Program-made: the position numbers and the translations under genes
Notes under the pieces: generated by a model
What the model was told of the DNA's origin: nothing
What the model saw: the letters and a program-made list of their open reading frames with translations, nothing else
Database searches by the model: none
Assembly: GCF_003367505.1 (NCBI RefSeq)
Contig: NZ_PXXX01000012.1
Span: forward strand, 57,398 to 121,397
Reading direction: 5' to 3'
DNA length: 64,000 bases
Source of the DNA: Lysinibacillus capsici
GTDB lineage: Bacteria; Bacillota; Bacilli; Bacillales_A; Planococcaceae
Part shown: positions 16,246 through 24,719 of the stretch, piece by piece
Position numbering within the stretch: the stretch's first letter is position 1
Layout of the letters: each line of letters begins with the position of its first letter

Positions 16246-17370
16246 ATGTTTTTAGCACTAAAAGAATTAAAATATGCGAAGTTCCGCTATGTAATGATGA
16301 CCACAATTATCATTTTAATCGCATGGCTCGTGTTCATTTTATCGGGACTTGGCAACGGTTTAGCGACTTTGAGTGCCGCTACACTGAAAAATATCGACGC
16401 AGAATACGTTGTCTATGAAGAAACAGCAGGGGCTACATTCGCAAAATCGATCCTGTCAGAAAATCTGCAAGATGATTTAGAAAAACAAAAAAATGTAGAT
16501 AAAGTCGCTGCGTTTGGCGCTTCTACAATAGCAGTCGGCAAAACAAAGTCAAAAGATGCCGATTCGAAGGAAGATGTCGCATTATTAGGCGTTGAGCCAG
16601 ACGCATTTTTTATGCCAGAGGTAATCGAGGGTGAAAAATTATCATACGACAACAAAAAAGGTGTTGTTATTAACGATACGTTAAAAGAAGCAGGCTACAA
16701 GATTGGTGATATTTTACTAGTAGCAAACTCTGACATGAAATTAGAAGTGGTAGGTTATGTGAAAGGAGAAACCTATAATCACTTACCTGCTATTTTCACA
16801 GTACTGGAAAACTGGCGTGATTATCAATATGCAGCTCCTGGCTCTGATAATGATACGGACAAGGCTGTACAAGCTTTCTTCCTAAAGGCTCCTAACTTAG
16901 AAGATCCATCTACTATCGATAAAGCCGTAAAAGATGTTGAAACGGTTACAAAGAAAACAGCAATCAACGGTATGCCTGGTTATAAAGAAGAAAACGGCAC
17001 TATTATGATGATGCTTGCTTTTTGTATCGTTATCTCTGCATTCATTATTGCTGTATTCTTCTACGTCATAACAATGCAAAAGACACAACAATTTGGTGTC
17101 ATGAAAGCAATTGGCGCTAGCAATGGTTTCATCGGTAAAGCAATTGTTGCACAAGTAGCGATTCTATCAGTATTAGGTATCGTTATTGGTATCGTCTTCA
17201 CATACTTAACGGCTAAAATTTTACCAGAGGGTATGCCATTTGACTTAGAACCGACCTTAATCATTACCTATGCGATTGTTTTATTAATTATTGCATTATT
17301 AAGTTCAATTGTTTCTGTACGTCAAATCGTTAAAATCGATCCATTAACAGCATTAGGGAGAGTGGAATAA
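16246..17370 (+). CDS. ABC exporter permease, FtsX/MacB type (HrtB-like)
   Basis: The 374-residue product has one N-terminal membrane helix (about residues 15-37), a large extracellular domain (40-250), and three C-terminal helices with the GVMKAIGASNGFI coupling segment before helix 3. This is the four-helix FtsX/MacB fold. The N-terminal FLALKELKYAKFRYVMM and the overall length recall HrtB of the heme-efflux HrtBA system. The ATPase gene starts immediately after the stop codon, so they form one transporter. The substrate (heme or another lipophilic toxicant) is inferred from family resemblance only. Confidence 0.8.
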   Translation: MFLALKELKYAKFRYVMMTTIIILIAWLVFILSGLGNGLATLSAATLKNIDAEYVVYEETAGATFAKSILSENLQDDLEKQKNVDKVAAFGASTIAVGKTKSKDADSKEDVALLGVEPDAFFMPEVIEGEKLSYDNKKGVVINDTLKEAGYKIGDILLVANSDMKLEVVGYVKGETYNHLPAIFTVLENWRDYQYAAPGSDNDTDKAVQAFFLKAPNLEDPSTIDKAVKDVETVTKKTAINGMPGYKEENGTIMMMLAFCIVISAFIIAVFFYVITMQKTQQFGVMKAIGASNGFIGKAIVAQVAILSVLGIVIGIVFTYLTAKILPEGMPFDLEPTLIITYAIVLLIIALLSSIVSVRQIVKIDPLTALGRVE

Positions 17371-18048
17371 ATGGCGCTATTATCATTACAAAATGTTTCT
17401 AAAAGCTATAAAGAAGGCGCTAGCACTGTCCAAGCATTAAAGCAAGCAACACTTGAAGTAGAAGCTGGGGAGCTAGTAGCCATTATCGGTCCATCAGGTT
17501 CGGGTAAAAGTACACTACTTTCAATTGCAGGCGCTCTATTACAGATGTCAGAGGGGACTGTAGAAATTAACGGCATGAATATTGTTCATCTTTCAGCAAA
17601 ACAATTAGCAAGTTTCCGTTTAAAAGAGCTTGGTTTCATTTTACAAACATCTAACTTAGTACCTTACTTAAATGTACTTGATCAATTACTACTGGTGAAA
17701 AAAATGGGTGGTAAAGTGACAAAAGATGATAAAGAGTTTGCAAAGCAACTACTTACAGAGCTTGGCTTAAGTGATAAATTTAAAAAAATGCCGAATGAAT
17801 TATCAGGTGGTGAGCGTCAACGTGTTGCGATTGCGCGCGCATTCATGAATAACTCAAAAGTGATTTTAGCCGATGAACCAACTGCTAGCCTTGACTCTAA
17901 ACGGGCACTTGAAGTCGTAAAGCTTCTTGCCAAAGAAGCAAAAGAACGTAACAAAGCTGCCATAATGGTAACCCATGATGAACGAATGCTACAGTTCTGT
18001 GACCATGTATATCGTATGGAAGATGGCGTGCTCACGCAACAATCTTAA
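17371..18048 (+). CDS. ABC exporter ATP-binding protein (HrtA/LolD-like)
   Basis: The 225-residue ATPase has Walker A GPSGSGKST near residues 39-47, the signature LSGGERQRVAIARAF near 145-159, Walker B VILADEPTASLD just after it, and the switch histidine in VTHDERML. The FILQTSNLVPYLNVLDQL region after the Q-loop resembles HrtA and MacB-type subunits. Its ATG follows the permease stop directly, so the two are translationally coupled. It is regulated with the permease by the upstream TetR. Confidence 0.88.
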   Translation: MALLSLQNVSKSYKEGASTVQALKQATLEVEAGELVAIIGPSGSGKSTLLSIAGALLQMSEGTVEINGMNIVHLSAKQLASFRLKELGFILQTSNLVPYLNVLDQLLLVKKMGGKVTKDDKEFAKQLLTELGLSDKFKKMPNELSGGERQRVAIARAFMNNSKVILADEPTASLDSKRALEVVKLLAKEAKERNKAAIMVTHDERMLQFCDHVYRMEDGVLTQQS

Positions 18049-18085
18049 TCAATACAAAATAGAGGCTGGTATTTAGCTTTCATCA

Positions 18086-18132
18086 AAAAGGATTCGTACT
18101 TTTGTGTCAGTAAAAGTGCGAGTCCTTTTCGT
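18086..18132 (+). terminator. terminator of the ABC exporter operon
   Basis: AAAAGGATTCGTACTTTT pairs with AAAAGTGCGAGTCCTTTT with a few G-T pairs, followed by CGTT. Confidence 0.7.
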
Positions 18133-18198
18133 TATAGAAAGGAATATTAAATGATTTTTATTGTTTAAACGATCAACCTAAGCTAGGAAAAACATTTG

Positions 18199-18537
18199 AT
18201 GATTATGCACGTTTATCAAGCCTCTTCAAAAACTGCTACGCAGGTCTTTGGGATGGAACCCTACAATAATCTGTATGCTTTAAAGCCTGATTTTGATGCC
18301 ATAACGGAGTATGCTAGGCTGCATAATAAAGGCGGATTTCATGTGTTTATGCCTGATACAAAGGAAGGAATAGCAGAGAGCCGAAACTTTTGCTCACTCT
18401 ATGGCATTGATGTGGAAGCTGCCACAGCTATATCCAATGGGGCTTTTACCTGTTATTTTTTAAATATAAATGTTTTTAATCAAGAGTACATATTTAGAAA
18501 AGCTACTTTTATATTGAATATGCCATTTTCAATATAA
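18199..18537 (+). CDS. hypothetical 112-residue protein
   Basis: I do not recognise this protein. Residues 1-85 look like a compact domain (FGMEPYNNLYALKPDFDAI, then GGFHVFMPDTKEGIAESR). The last 25 residues are a phenylalanine/isoleucine-rich segment of different character, so the 3' end may be altered. The ribosome binding site AGGAAAA is ten bases from ATG 18199. No partner genes are evident. Confidence 0.45.
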   Translation: MIMHVYQASSKTATQVFGMEPYNNLYALKPDFDAITEYARLHNKGGFHVFMPDTKEGIAESRNFCSLYGIDVEAATAISNGAFTCYFLNINVFNQEYIFRKATFILNMPFSI

Positions 18538-18567
18538 AGGTAGGATAAAAAAATTAGGATAAAAAAA

Positions 18568-19752
18568 TTAATATTTGACTTTAGTAATAATAGGGGTTTC
18601 AACTCTACTATTCAATTTTTGGAATAGCCAGATAGCAAGGAATAAAGCCATGCTTACAGTACCAAAACCGACCCAATTCAAATTTAGGACAGAGGTATGA
18701 CTGATGACAAACCCACCTAATGCAGACCCCAGTGCAAAACCGAATTGGATAAAGGAGGTATTTATGCTTAGGGCAATGTCTGGATTTCGAGGTACTAGTG
18801 TAACAAGAAGGAGCTGCTGGGCAGGAGAAATACTCCAAGTTGCTACCATAAAAATCATTAAAATCAAGATCAATACAAAGAGATTGATACCAGCTAGTGC
18901 AAATAAGAGGAGCGTTACTGCTTGTAACAGCAAACCAAAACAAATGGTAAAACGCGAACCCTTTGCATCAGCCAATTGCCCGCCCACTCTTGAGCCAAGA
19001 AAGCTACAGATGCCAGCTAAAAATAGAATGCCACTAATTTCGGTCATAGAAAGAGGGGATGTGGCTTGCAAGAAAGGCGTAATATAAGTAAATAGGGTAG
19101 CGTAGCCACCGACATAAAATAAAGTAATCGCCAGGGCAGTTAGAATTTTTGAATCTTTTAAAATCGAAAGCTGCGACCTGAGTGTAACAGCTTCTTCCTC
19201 CTTGATAACTGGAATTTTTTTATAGATGATAAGCAGTGGAAGAATAGTTAATAAACCGATCAACATAAATAAAACTCTCCATCCAAATATTTCGCTAAAA
19301 AATGTGCCAATTGGAACACCCAGCACGAGCGAACTACTTAGTCCCATCAAAATGATGCCGATAGCACGGCCTCTTCGTTCTTTTTCAACTAATCGAGTAG
19401 CTACTGCCATGGCTACCACTGTAGCAATTCCTCCGCTAACCCCTTGAATAATTCGTATCCCTAGTGCGTACTCAAAAGAAGAGCTGATAAACATGAATCC
19501 GTTACTAATAATGAACACACTAACGGTAGCCATAAGCAACTTTTTGCGATCCACATTGATCGTGAGCGCAATGAGAATTGGAGCGAAAATAGCTGCTGCT
19601 AGGGCAAATAAAGTCACTAATAACCCAGCTTCTGAAATCGTTACTCCAAAGTCGACGGCAATCATTTCAATAACGCCTGTAATAATGTACTCAACGGTTC
19701 CGATTAGAAAAACAATGAGTGATAAAACATAGATAATCAGCTTATTTTTCAA
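18568..19752 (-). CDS. MFS drug/metabolite exporter (DHA1-like)
   Basis: The 394-residue product has twelve membrane helices. The loop 2-3 signature appears as NVDRKKLLM near residues 66-74, and motif C-like glycines lie in LVLGVPIGTFF near 142-152, as in proton-coupled DHA1 exporters related to AraJ and Bmr. The start is a TTG 17 bases after the merR stop, so the two genes form one operon. The pairing of a BmrR-like MerR sensor with an MFS pump mirrors bmrR-bmr and suggests inducible multidrug export, by inference. Confidence 0.82.
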   Translation of the reverse strand: MKNKLIIYVLSLIVFLIGTVEYIITGVIEMIAVDFGVTISEAGLLVTLFALAAAIFAPILIALTINVDRKKLLMATVSVFIISNGFMFISSSFEYALGIRIIQGVSGGIATVVAMAVATRLVEKERRGRAIGIILMGLSSSLVLGVPIGTFFSEIFGWRVLFMLIGLLTILPLLIIYKKIPVIKEEEAVTLRSQLSILKDSKILTALAITLFYVGGYATLFTYITPFLQATSPLSMTEISGILFLAGICSFLGSRVGGQLADAKGSRFTICFGLLLQAVTLLLFALAGINLFVLILILMIFMVATWSISPAQQLLLVTLVPRNPDIALSINTSFIQFGFALGSALGGFVISHTSVLNLNWVGFGTVSMALFLAIWLFQKLNSRVETPIITKVKY

Positions 19753-19769
19753 CTCAATTCACGCTTCCT

Positions 19770-20588
19770 TCAGCTATTTATAATAGGTATTTGTATCTCC
19801 ATTAATTGGACGTTTTGGGTTGTAGATAATGGTAAATAGATTTCTCTACCTGGTTCGTTTTCCTTGACTTGATAGTTATTTTCTACAATCCAGTTAGCTA
19901 AATCAACACAGGCTGTACAAGCAAAGTTAGAATCTGAACGAAAGGTCATTGTGGCCATCATTGGCTCAGGAGGAAGAGTCCGTAGTTGAAATGTATCAGG
20001 GAGTGATGAAAGCTCCTTGGTTAAAAAATAACCGACTTCAAATTCAAACTCGTCTTCTTTCTCCTCTATTTCTTTCCATAAAACAACCTGAGGACTTTGA
20101 GCTAATTGGCGCATTTCCTTTGTTAGTAATTGATTAAATGTACGAAACAGATCTGGAATATCTTCTTCTCTCCCGCGTGCTTTCAAAGAAAGGAATTGTT
20201 GAGCATCCACTGCCTTGATGCGGATTTCTTGATCTGATTCCACCTGACCCTCTCGTTCTAAAAGTTGCATACGTTCTTCAATTCGTGCAAGCTTGGCCTG
20301 TTCCGTCTGGATAATATGTTGAATCTCACTTTTTTTCAGCTTAAACATCCCTTGTATATCTTTTAACGAAATATCTTCGTGGAGCAAACGTATAATTTGT
20401 GGCAAGGTAAACCCCAATTCCTTATAGAGAAAGATCCGATTGAGCTCTAGTAGCTGGTCTGCTGAATAGTATCGGTAGCAAGTATCATGGTCCACCTTTC
20501 TCGGCTTTAATATGCCAATCTGATCATAATAGCGCAATGTTTTTAAGGATACTTTGCTTAGCCTAGAAAATTCACTGATTTTAAACAA
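19770..20588 (-). CDS. MerR family regulator with GyrI-like ligand domain (BmrR type)
   Basis: The 272-residue product has the MerR winged helix (residues 1-70: FKISEFSRLSKVSLKTLRYYDQIGIL, then CYRYYSADQL), a dimerising coiled coil (about 75-118) and a GyrI-like effector domain (120-272), as in BmrR. It starts at a TTG with GGAGGTG upstream. Its own promoter has a 20-bp spacer with an inverted repeat, the configuration these activators untwist. It precedes an MFS exporter and very likely induces it when bound to a ligand. Confidence 0.88.
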   Translation of the reverse strand: MFKISEFSRLSKVSLKTLRYYDQIGILKPRKVDHDTCYRYYSADQLLELNRIFLYKELGFTLPQIIRLLHEDISLKDIQGMFKLKKSEIQHIIQTEQAKLARIEERMQLLEREGQVESDQEIRIKAVDAQQFLSLKARGREEDIPDLFRTFNQLLTKEMRQLAQSPQVVLWKEIEEKEDEFEFEVGYFLTKELSSLPDTFQLRTLPPEPMMATMTFRSDSNFACTACVDLANWIVENNYQVKENEPGREIYLPLSTTQNVQLMEIQIPIINS

Positions 20589-20619
20589 AATATCACCTCC
20601 AATCTAATAACTTAATGCA

Positions 20620-20651
20620 AGTATACAGTTTCCTGTGCAGGGGAAAGTCAA
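20620..20651 (-). promoter_or_regulatory. MerR-type promoter with long spacer and dyad
   Basis: On the minus strand TTGACT (20651-20646) and TATACT (20625-20620) are 20 bases apart. The spacer contains the inverted repeat TTTCC-N8-GGAAA. A 19-20 bp spacer with a central dyad is the hallmark of MerR-activated promoters. Confidence 0.7.
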
Positions 20652-20827
20652 ATGCTTTTTAAATAACCTTACTACAATCTAATGTAGTAAGGCTCTTGTG
20701 AATATTTCAATGAATGTTAAATATATAAATAACAATAATAATATAATTAAAAACAATTATTATTTATTGTTAATCAATAAATTTCGTGTTAAATTTATAG
20801 TGTCATTAAATAAGTGAGGTGCTTTCA

Positions 20828-21313
20828 ATGAATGTTAAACCAGGTTTAACATCTTTTTTAAAGGTAATAATTCTTCTGGCTGGGATGGCCATTCTTGCCC
20901 TATGTATATTTTTTGTACCTCCTATGGCTCATTTCGCATCGAGTTTGTATCCGAATTTTTACCCAATGAATTATCTCATTTTCATTGTGATGTATGGATC
21001 GGCTGTACCTTTTTACATTGCTCTCTATCAGGCTTTTAATCTTTTACGGTACATTGAAGCGAATACAGCTTTCTCGGAATTATCTGTAAAAGCATTAAAG
21101 TACATAAAGTGGTGTGCGATAATAATCAGTGGCTTGCACCTATTAGCTTCACCACTTTCTCATTTTATAACAAACAAAATGGATCCTCCTTTTGGAATAG
21201 TGGGACTCCTCATCATTTTTGTCTCACTAGTTATCGCCATTTTTGCGGCTGTCCTCCAGCGGCTTCTACAAGAAGTGACGAATATAAAATTAGAAAATGA
21301 TTTAACGGTCTGA
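20828..21313 (+). CDS. DUF2975 family membrane protein (copy 2)
   Basis: The 161-residue product has four membrane helices and shares with the gene at 2770-3261 the FYIALYQAFNLL motif, the FSELSVKALKYIKWCA stretch and a C-terminal tail ending ENDLTV. GAGGTG lies six or seven bases before ATG 20828. DUF2975 genes are normally followed by a YozG-like XRE gene; here only a stub remains (21315-21368). Its function is unknown. Confidence 0.75.
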   Translation: MNVKPGLTSFLKVIILLAGMAILALCIFFVPPMAHFASSLYPNFYPMNYLIFIVMYGSAVPFYIALYQAFNLLRYIEANTAFSELSVKALKYIKWCAIIISGLHLLASPLSHFITNKMDPPFGIVGLLIIFVSLVIAIFAAVLQRLLQEVTNIKLENDLTV

Positions 21314-21314
21314 G

Positions 21315-21368
21315 ATGGATGATATGGTGATATTAGCCAAACGAAAACTGCTCATAGAAAAGATGTAG
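21315..21368 (+). pseudogene. stub of a YozG-like XRE regulator after DUF2975
   Basis: One base after the DUF2975 stop, an ATG opens 17 codons whose end reads MVILAKRKLLIEKM before TAG. YozG-like XRE proteins that normally follow DUF2975 begin with a similar stretch (an aspartate, then MLAKRKMS). The position and resemblance suggest a truncated remnant of that partner. The match is short, so this is a hypothesis. Confidence 0.4.
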
Positions 21369-21525
21369 AACATATCATTTAGAATTCGGAATCCTATGGA
21401 AGTTTAATAGTAACGCAAGTAAATTTCTAGATAGATATGTAGTTTAATCTTTTAAGGGGGCTGATCCACTTTTATTCTACTTTTGCTATACTTTATGAAA
21501 TTGAATAGTATAGGAGGCTATAAAA

Positions 21526-21972
21526 ATGGATTGGAAGATAAAAAAATTTGATGAATTAACCGTAAAAGAACTATATGAGATACTGAAAGTTCGTGCGGAA
21601 GTTTTTGTTGTAGAGCAAGAATGTGTCTATCAGGATCTAGATTCAAAAGACGAAAATGCTTATCATTTATTTGGTGAAGACCAAGGAGAGGTAGTTGGGT
21701 ATTTAAGAATTCTACCCAAAGGAATAGCATATCAAGAAGCAGCAATCGGAAGAGTGTTAACAAAGCAAACCTACAGAAAAAAGGGATTGTCTCTGGAAAT
21801 GGTTAAAAGAGCAATTGATTACATTCTAGATGAGATTGGAGAAGACGCAATCCGCATTTCTGCGCAGGCATATTTGCTAAAATTCTATGAGGGCTTCGGA
21901 TTTGAAAAGACATCAGAAGTATATTTAGAAGATGGAATAGAACATGTAGAAATGCTATATAAAAGGCTGTAA
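21526..21972 (+). CDS. ElaA-type GNAT acetyltransferase
   Basis: The 148-residue product matches the ElaA branch of GNAT proteins: LYEILKVRAEVFVVEQECVYQDLD near residues 16-39, AIGRVLTKQTYRKKGLS in the acetyl-CoA loop region, and AQAYLLKFYEGFGF followed by EDGIEH near the end. The substrate is unknown. AGGAGG precedes the ATG. A long repeat array starts right after the stop codon. Confidence 0.85.
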   Translation: MDWKIKKFDELTVKELYEILKVRAEVFVVEQECVYQDLDSKDENAYHLFGEDQGEVVGYLRILPKGIAYQEAAIGRVLTKQTYRKKGLSLEMVKRAIDYILDEIGEDAIRISAQAYLLKFYEGFGFEKTSEVYLEDGIEHVEMLYKRL

Positions 21973-21997
21973 TTATCAGACACCTTGCATTTAAAAT

Positions 21998-22645
21998 GAG
22001 GGATAGCCCTCAAATAGCAGGATAGAATTCTAAAAGTGTCGGATAAAACTGAAAAAGTAGCGGATAGAACGCTCAAAGTGAGGGATAGCCCTCGAATAGC
22101 AGGATAGAATTCTAAAAGTGTCGGATAAAACTGAAAAAGTAGCGGATAGAACGCTCAAAGTGGAGGATAGCCCTCAAATAGCAGGATAGAATTCTAAAAG
22201 TGTCGGATAAAACTGAAAAAGTAGCGGATAGAACGCTCAAAGTGAGGGATAGCCCTCAGATAGCAGGATAGAATTCTAAAAGTGGAGGATAAAACTGAAA
22301 AAGTAGCGGATAGAACGCTCAAAGTGAGGGATAACCCTCAAATAGAAGGATAGAATTCTAAAAGTGGAGGATAAAACTGAAAAAGTAGTGGATAGAACGC
22401 TCAAAGTGGAGGATAGCCCTCAAATAGCAGGATAGAATTCTAAAAGTGGAGGATAAAACTGAAAGAGTAGCGGATAGAACGCTCAAAGTGGAGGATAGCC
22501 CTCAAATAGCAGGATAGAATTCTAAAAGTGGAGGATAAAACTGAAAAAGTAGCGGATAGAACGCTCAAAGTGAGGGATAGCCCCGCAAATTAGGAGGATA
22601 GCCTGTAAAGAGCGGATAAAATACTAAAAGACGATAAAATAGCAG
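21998..22645 (+). repeat. tandem array of 82-bp higher-order repeats (about 7.5 copies)
   Basis: Unit boundaries fall at 21998, 22080, 22162, 22244, 22326, 22408, 22490 and 22572, exactly 82 bases apart, and the last copy decays after about 22590. Each unit is made of four related 20-21 base monomers, each starting GGATAG or GGATAA (second half A-rich, such as CTGAAAAAGTAGC). A subset of copies carries AGTGGAGGATA in place of AGTGTCGGATA, so copies have diverged and partly homogenised. 82 is not a multiple of three, and the array lies between the 3' ends of convergent genes, so it is noncoding. Confidence 0.9.
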
Positions 22646-22666
22646 ATTAACAAATTGTAAAAATTG

Positions 22667-22707
22667 AGCGCTATCCGAGCATAAGGATAAGCGCTTTATT
22701 TTTTTCT
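22667..22707. terminator. terminator between the repeat array and the pentapeptide gene
   Basis: AGCGCT-ATCC pairs with GGAT-AAGCGCT, followed by TTATTTTTTTC on the plus strand. The stem contains the same GGATAA word as the repeat monomers. Confidence 0.75.
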
Positions 22708-22727
22708 TGAACTTTTAAGCCCTTAAA

Positions 22728-23375
22728 CTAGTATTTAACCTTCAACCCTAGTAATGAAGCAAAACCTATGGCTTGTTCAGTAGAGACTTCACACCCATTT
22801 AAACTTTCTGGAGTTACTTGAAGTCTTTTAAATTTACATGTACTGATGTCTATTCCTTTTAAGGAAGTTTGGGAGAAATCCACATCATTTAGATCACTTT
22901 CCTGAAACGCCACCTTATTAAGTAAACAATCATAAAAATTCGCACCTTGCAAGGAGGTGCTATCAAATAGCACTTGTTTAAAGCGCACTTCGGGGAAATT
23001 ACATAAGTTTGCAAGACAATTTTCAAATGAAACATTACCGAGGTTTGCTTCAGTTAAATTCAACCCTAATAGTTTACAGTTTTTGAAGGCCACTCTATGA
23101 ATGATGCCTTCACTTAAGTTAGTGTTAGATAAATCACAGTTTTCAAAAATGACGTCCGTTAAATCAATTTTTTGAAAGGTACAATCGATGAATGTGACAT
23201 TTTTAAAGATAACATTAGAGACGATTAATCGTTCAATATCCTCGTGAGCAATGACCGTATCCGTAATCTTGCAATTTGTTAAATAGGGTTCCTCCTCATA
23301 AAAAATATCCTGAAAATTTGCTTTGTCAAGATTCGGGGATATTTTTGGTGATATAAGTTGGAAATTGTATGACAT
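22728..23375 (-). CDS. pentapeptide-repeat protein
   Basis: The 215-residue product is built of A(D/N)Lxx-type pentapeptides from about residue 45 to 190 (for example FKNVTFIDCTF, LTDVIFENCDLSNTNL, LQGANFYDC), which fold as a right-handed quadrilateral beta-helix. The length and C-terminal capping segment (EQAIGFASLLGLKV) are reminiscent of Qnr-like DNA-mimic proteins that protect gyrase, but most pentapeptide proteins have other or unknown roles, so quinolone protection is not claimed. It is monocistronic. Confidence 0.85.
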   Translation of the reverse strand: MSYNFQLISPKISPNLDKANFQDIFYEEEPYLTNCKITDTVIAHEDIERLIVSNVIFKNVTFIDCTFQKIDLTDVIFENCDLSNTNLSEGIIHRVAFKNCKLLGLNLTEANLGNVSFENCLANLCNFPEVRFKQVLFDSTSLQGANFYDCLLNKVAFQESDLNDVDFSQTSLKGIDISTCKFKRLQVTPESLNGCEVSTEQAIGFASLLGLKVKY

Positions 23376-23436
23376 ATTAGCACACCCTTCAAATATAAAT
23401 AAACGCTTCTCCTATTTAGTATAAGGGCAAACCTAA

Positions 23437-23466
23437 AATAAGAACACCGTCTATACGGTGCTCTTA
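23437..23466 (-). terminator. terminator of the BASS symporter gene
   Basis: AAGAGCACCGT pairs with CGGTGTTCTT on the minus strand, followed by ATTTTAG. The hairpin overlaps the stop codon. Confidence 0.7.
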
Positions 23467-24401
23467 TCTGGTTTATACAAAGGATTCATCATCTTACTAA
23501 AAACGGAGGCTAGTACCTGTTGAAACAGCATACCGAACACAACAGGCATGGCGACTTTACCTGGAAAGTACGTTGTGGCCACGATGACACCGACTGCAAT
23601 ATTTCTCATGCCACCAGTAAAAACAAAGGTTGCCATTTGTGGACCGTCTTTTAACAGATATCGACCAATGAGGTAAGCAAATAGGTAGCCTGATACTGCA
23701 AGCAAGAACACTAAAAGCACCACGAAGAAGAGATGCATGTTGATATCCTTTAAGTAGGGAGCAATGGCACTGCTATTAATCAGTATGACAGCAAATAAAC
23801 ATAGCTTTGAAAAAGGAGCAAGTTTCTTACCGATTTTTTGGGGGATGGCTCCTTTCGAAAGTTCATTCACTAAGATACCTAAAATCGTGGGTAAGACAAT
23901 CATCCATAGTAAATTCAGAATCAGGGATGCCACATCCAACTCAATTTTTTCACCCGAAACGATATAGAGGATGAAGGGGAGGATGATGGGTGAAAGGAGC
24001 GTATCAATTAAAATAATTGATAAGCCTAACGGTAAGTTCCCTTTGCAAATATTGATCCAAATAACACTCGTTACACCTGTTGGAAGTGCAACTGCTAAGA
24101 CAAAACCAACAGTCAACAAATGGTCATCAAACAAAACAGTGGATAAGAAATAAGCCCATAAAGGCATCAAGAGATGAAGAAAAAGGATGGAGAATAAAAT
24201 GAGAACTGGATGCTTCATGAAAATTTTTACATCTTTAAATTTCATATGTAAGCTTCCTGAGAATGTCATGAAGGCAAATAGCCAGGAGACGAGGAATAAT
24301 AAATGATGTCCAATACTTTCTAAAAATACACCTACAATTAAACTTAATGGTGTCAGGATCGCAATGTATTTTTGGAGAAATACATTTAGTTTTTCTAACA
24401 T
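23451..24401 (-). CDS. bile acid:sodium symporter (BASS) family transporter
   Basis: The 316-residue product has nine to ten membrane helices with family landmarks: FMTFSGSLHMKFKD near residues 44-57, LPTGVTSVIWINICKGN with the crossing motif near 105-121, and FVFTGGMRNIAVGV in the second crossover near 259-272. BASS members in bacteria import organic anions such as pantoate or keto acids with sodium. The substrate here is unknown. Confidence 0.82.
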   Translation of the reverse strand: MLEKLNVFLQKYIAILTPLSLIVGVFLESIGHHLLFLVSWLFAFMTFSGSLHMKFKDVKIFMKHPVLILFSILFLHLLMPLWAYFLSTVLFDDHLLTVGFVLAVALPTGVTSVIWINICKGNLPLGLSIILIDTLLSPIILPFILYIVSGEKIELDVASLILNLLWMIVLPTILGILVNELSKGAIPQKIGKKLAPFSKLCLFAVILINSSAIAPYLKDINMHLFFVVLLVFLLAVSGYLFAYLIGRYLLKDGPQMATFVFTGGMRNIAVGVIVATTYFPGKVAMPVVFGMLFQQVLASVFSKMMNPLYKPDKSTV

Positions 24402-24490
24402 ACAAAGACCTTCTTTTTTTATCTGATTTTATCACTTTTATTATAATCGTAGGTAAATTTACCGCAAAAAAAGCAGAAGATTTACTCCTG

Positions 24491-24682
24491 CTAAGAATTT
24501 ACATGTTTTTTATTGGTTTCTTTAGTGAACGGCATCCATACAATGCCTACGATCAATAAAATATTACCTGTCCACCTAACCCATAAATAATAAGGCTGGT
24601 CTTTTAAAAAGTACAACGAAGCTAGGATAATAACCATCCCAATACCAATCATTAATTTTAAATAAATCGGAGTTTTTGCCAT
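24491..24682 (-). CDS. small two-helix membrane protein, 63 residues
   Basis: The product has helices near residues 10-26 and 34-52 with a basic C-terminus (FTKETNKKHVNS). AAAGGAGGCAGG precedes the ATG. It is 37 bases downstream of the HXXEE gene on the same strand and is probably co-transcribed. Its function is unknown. Confidence 0.6.
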   Translation of the reverse strand: MAKTPIYLKLMIGIGMVIILASLYFLKDQPYYLWVRWTGNILLIVGIVWMPFTKETNKKHVNS

Positions 24683-24719
24683 TCTCCTGCCTCCTTTCTA
24701 TCTTTTCATGAACATGTAT

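Noticed and set aside
18608..18943. Frames inside the MFS gene
   Set aside because: They are shadows of the transporter, whose frame shows twelve helices and an upstream operon partner.
21998..22645. CRISPR array
   Set aside because: Units are contiguous, with no constant repeat separated by unique spacers, and no cas genes are nearby.
22728..23375. Quinolone-resistance Qnr gene
   Set aside because: Length and pentapeptides match, but loop structure and identity cannot be judged by eye, and most pentapeptide proteins are not Qnr.
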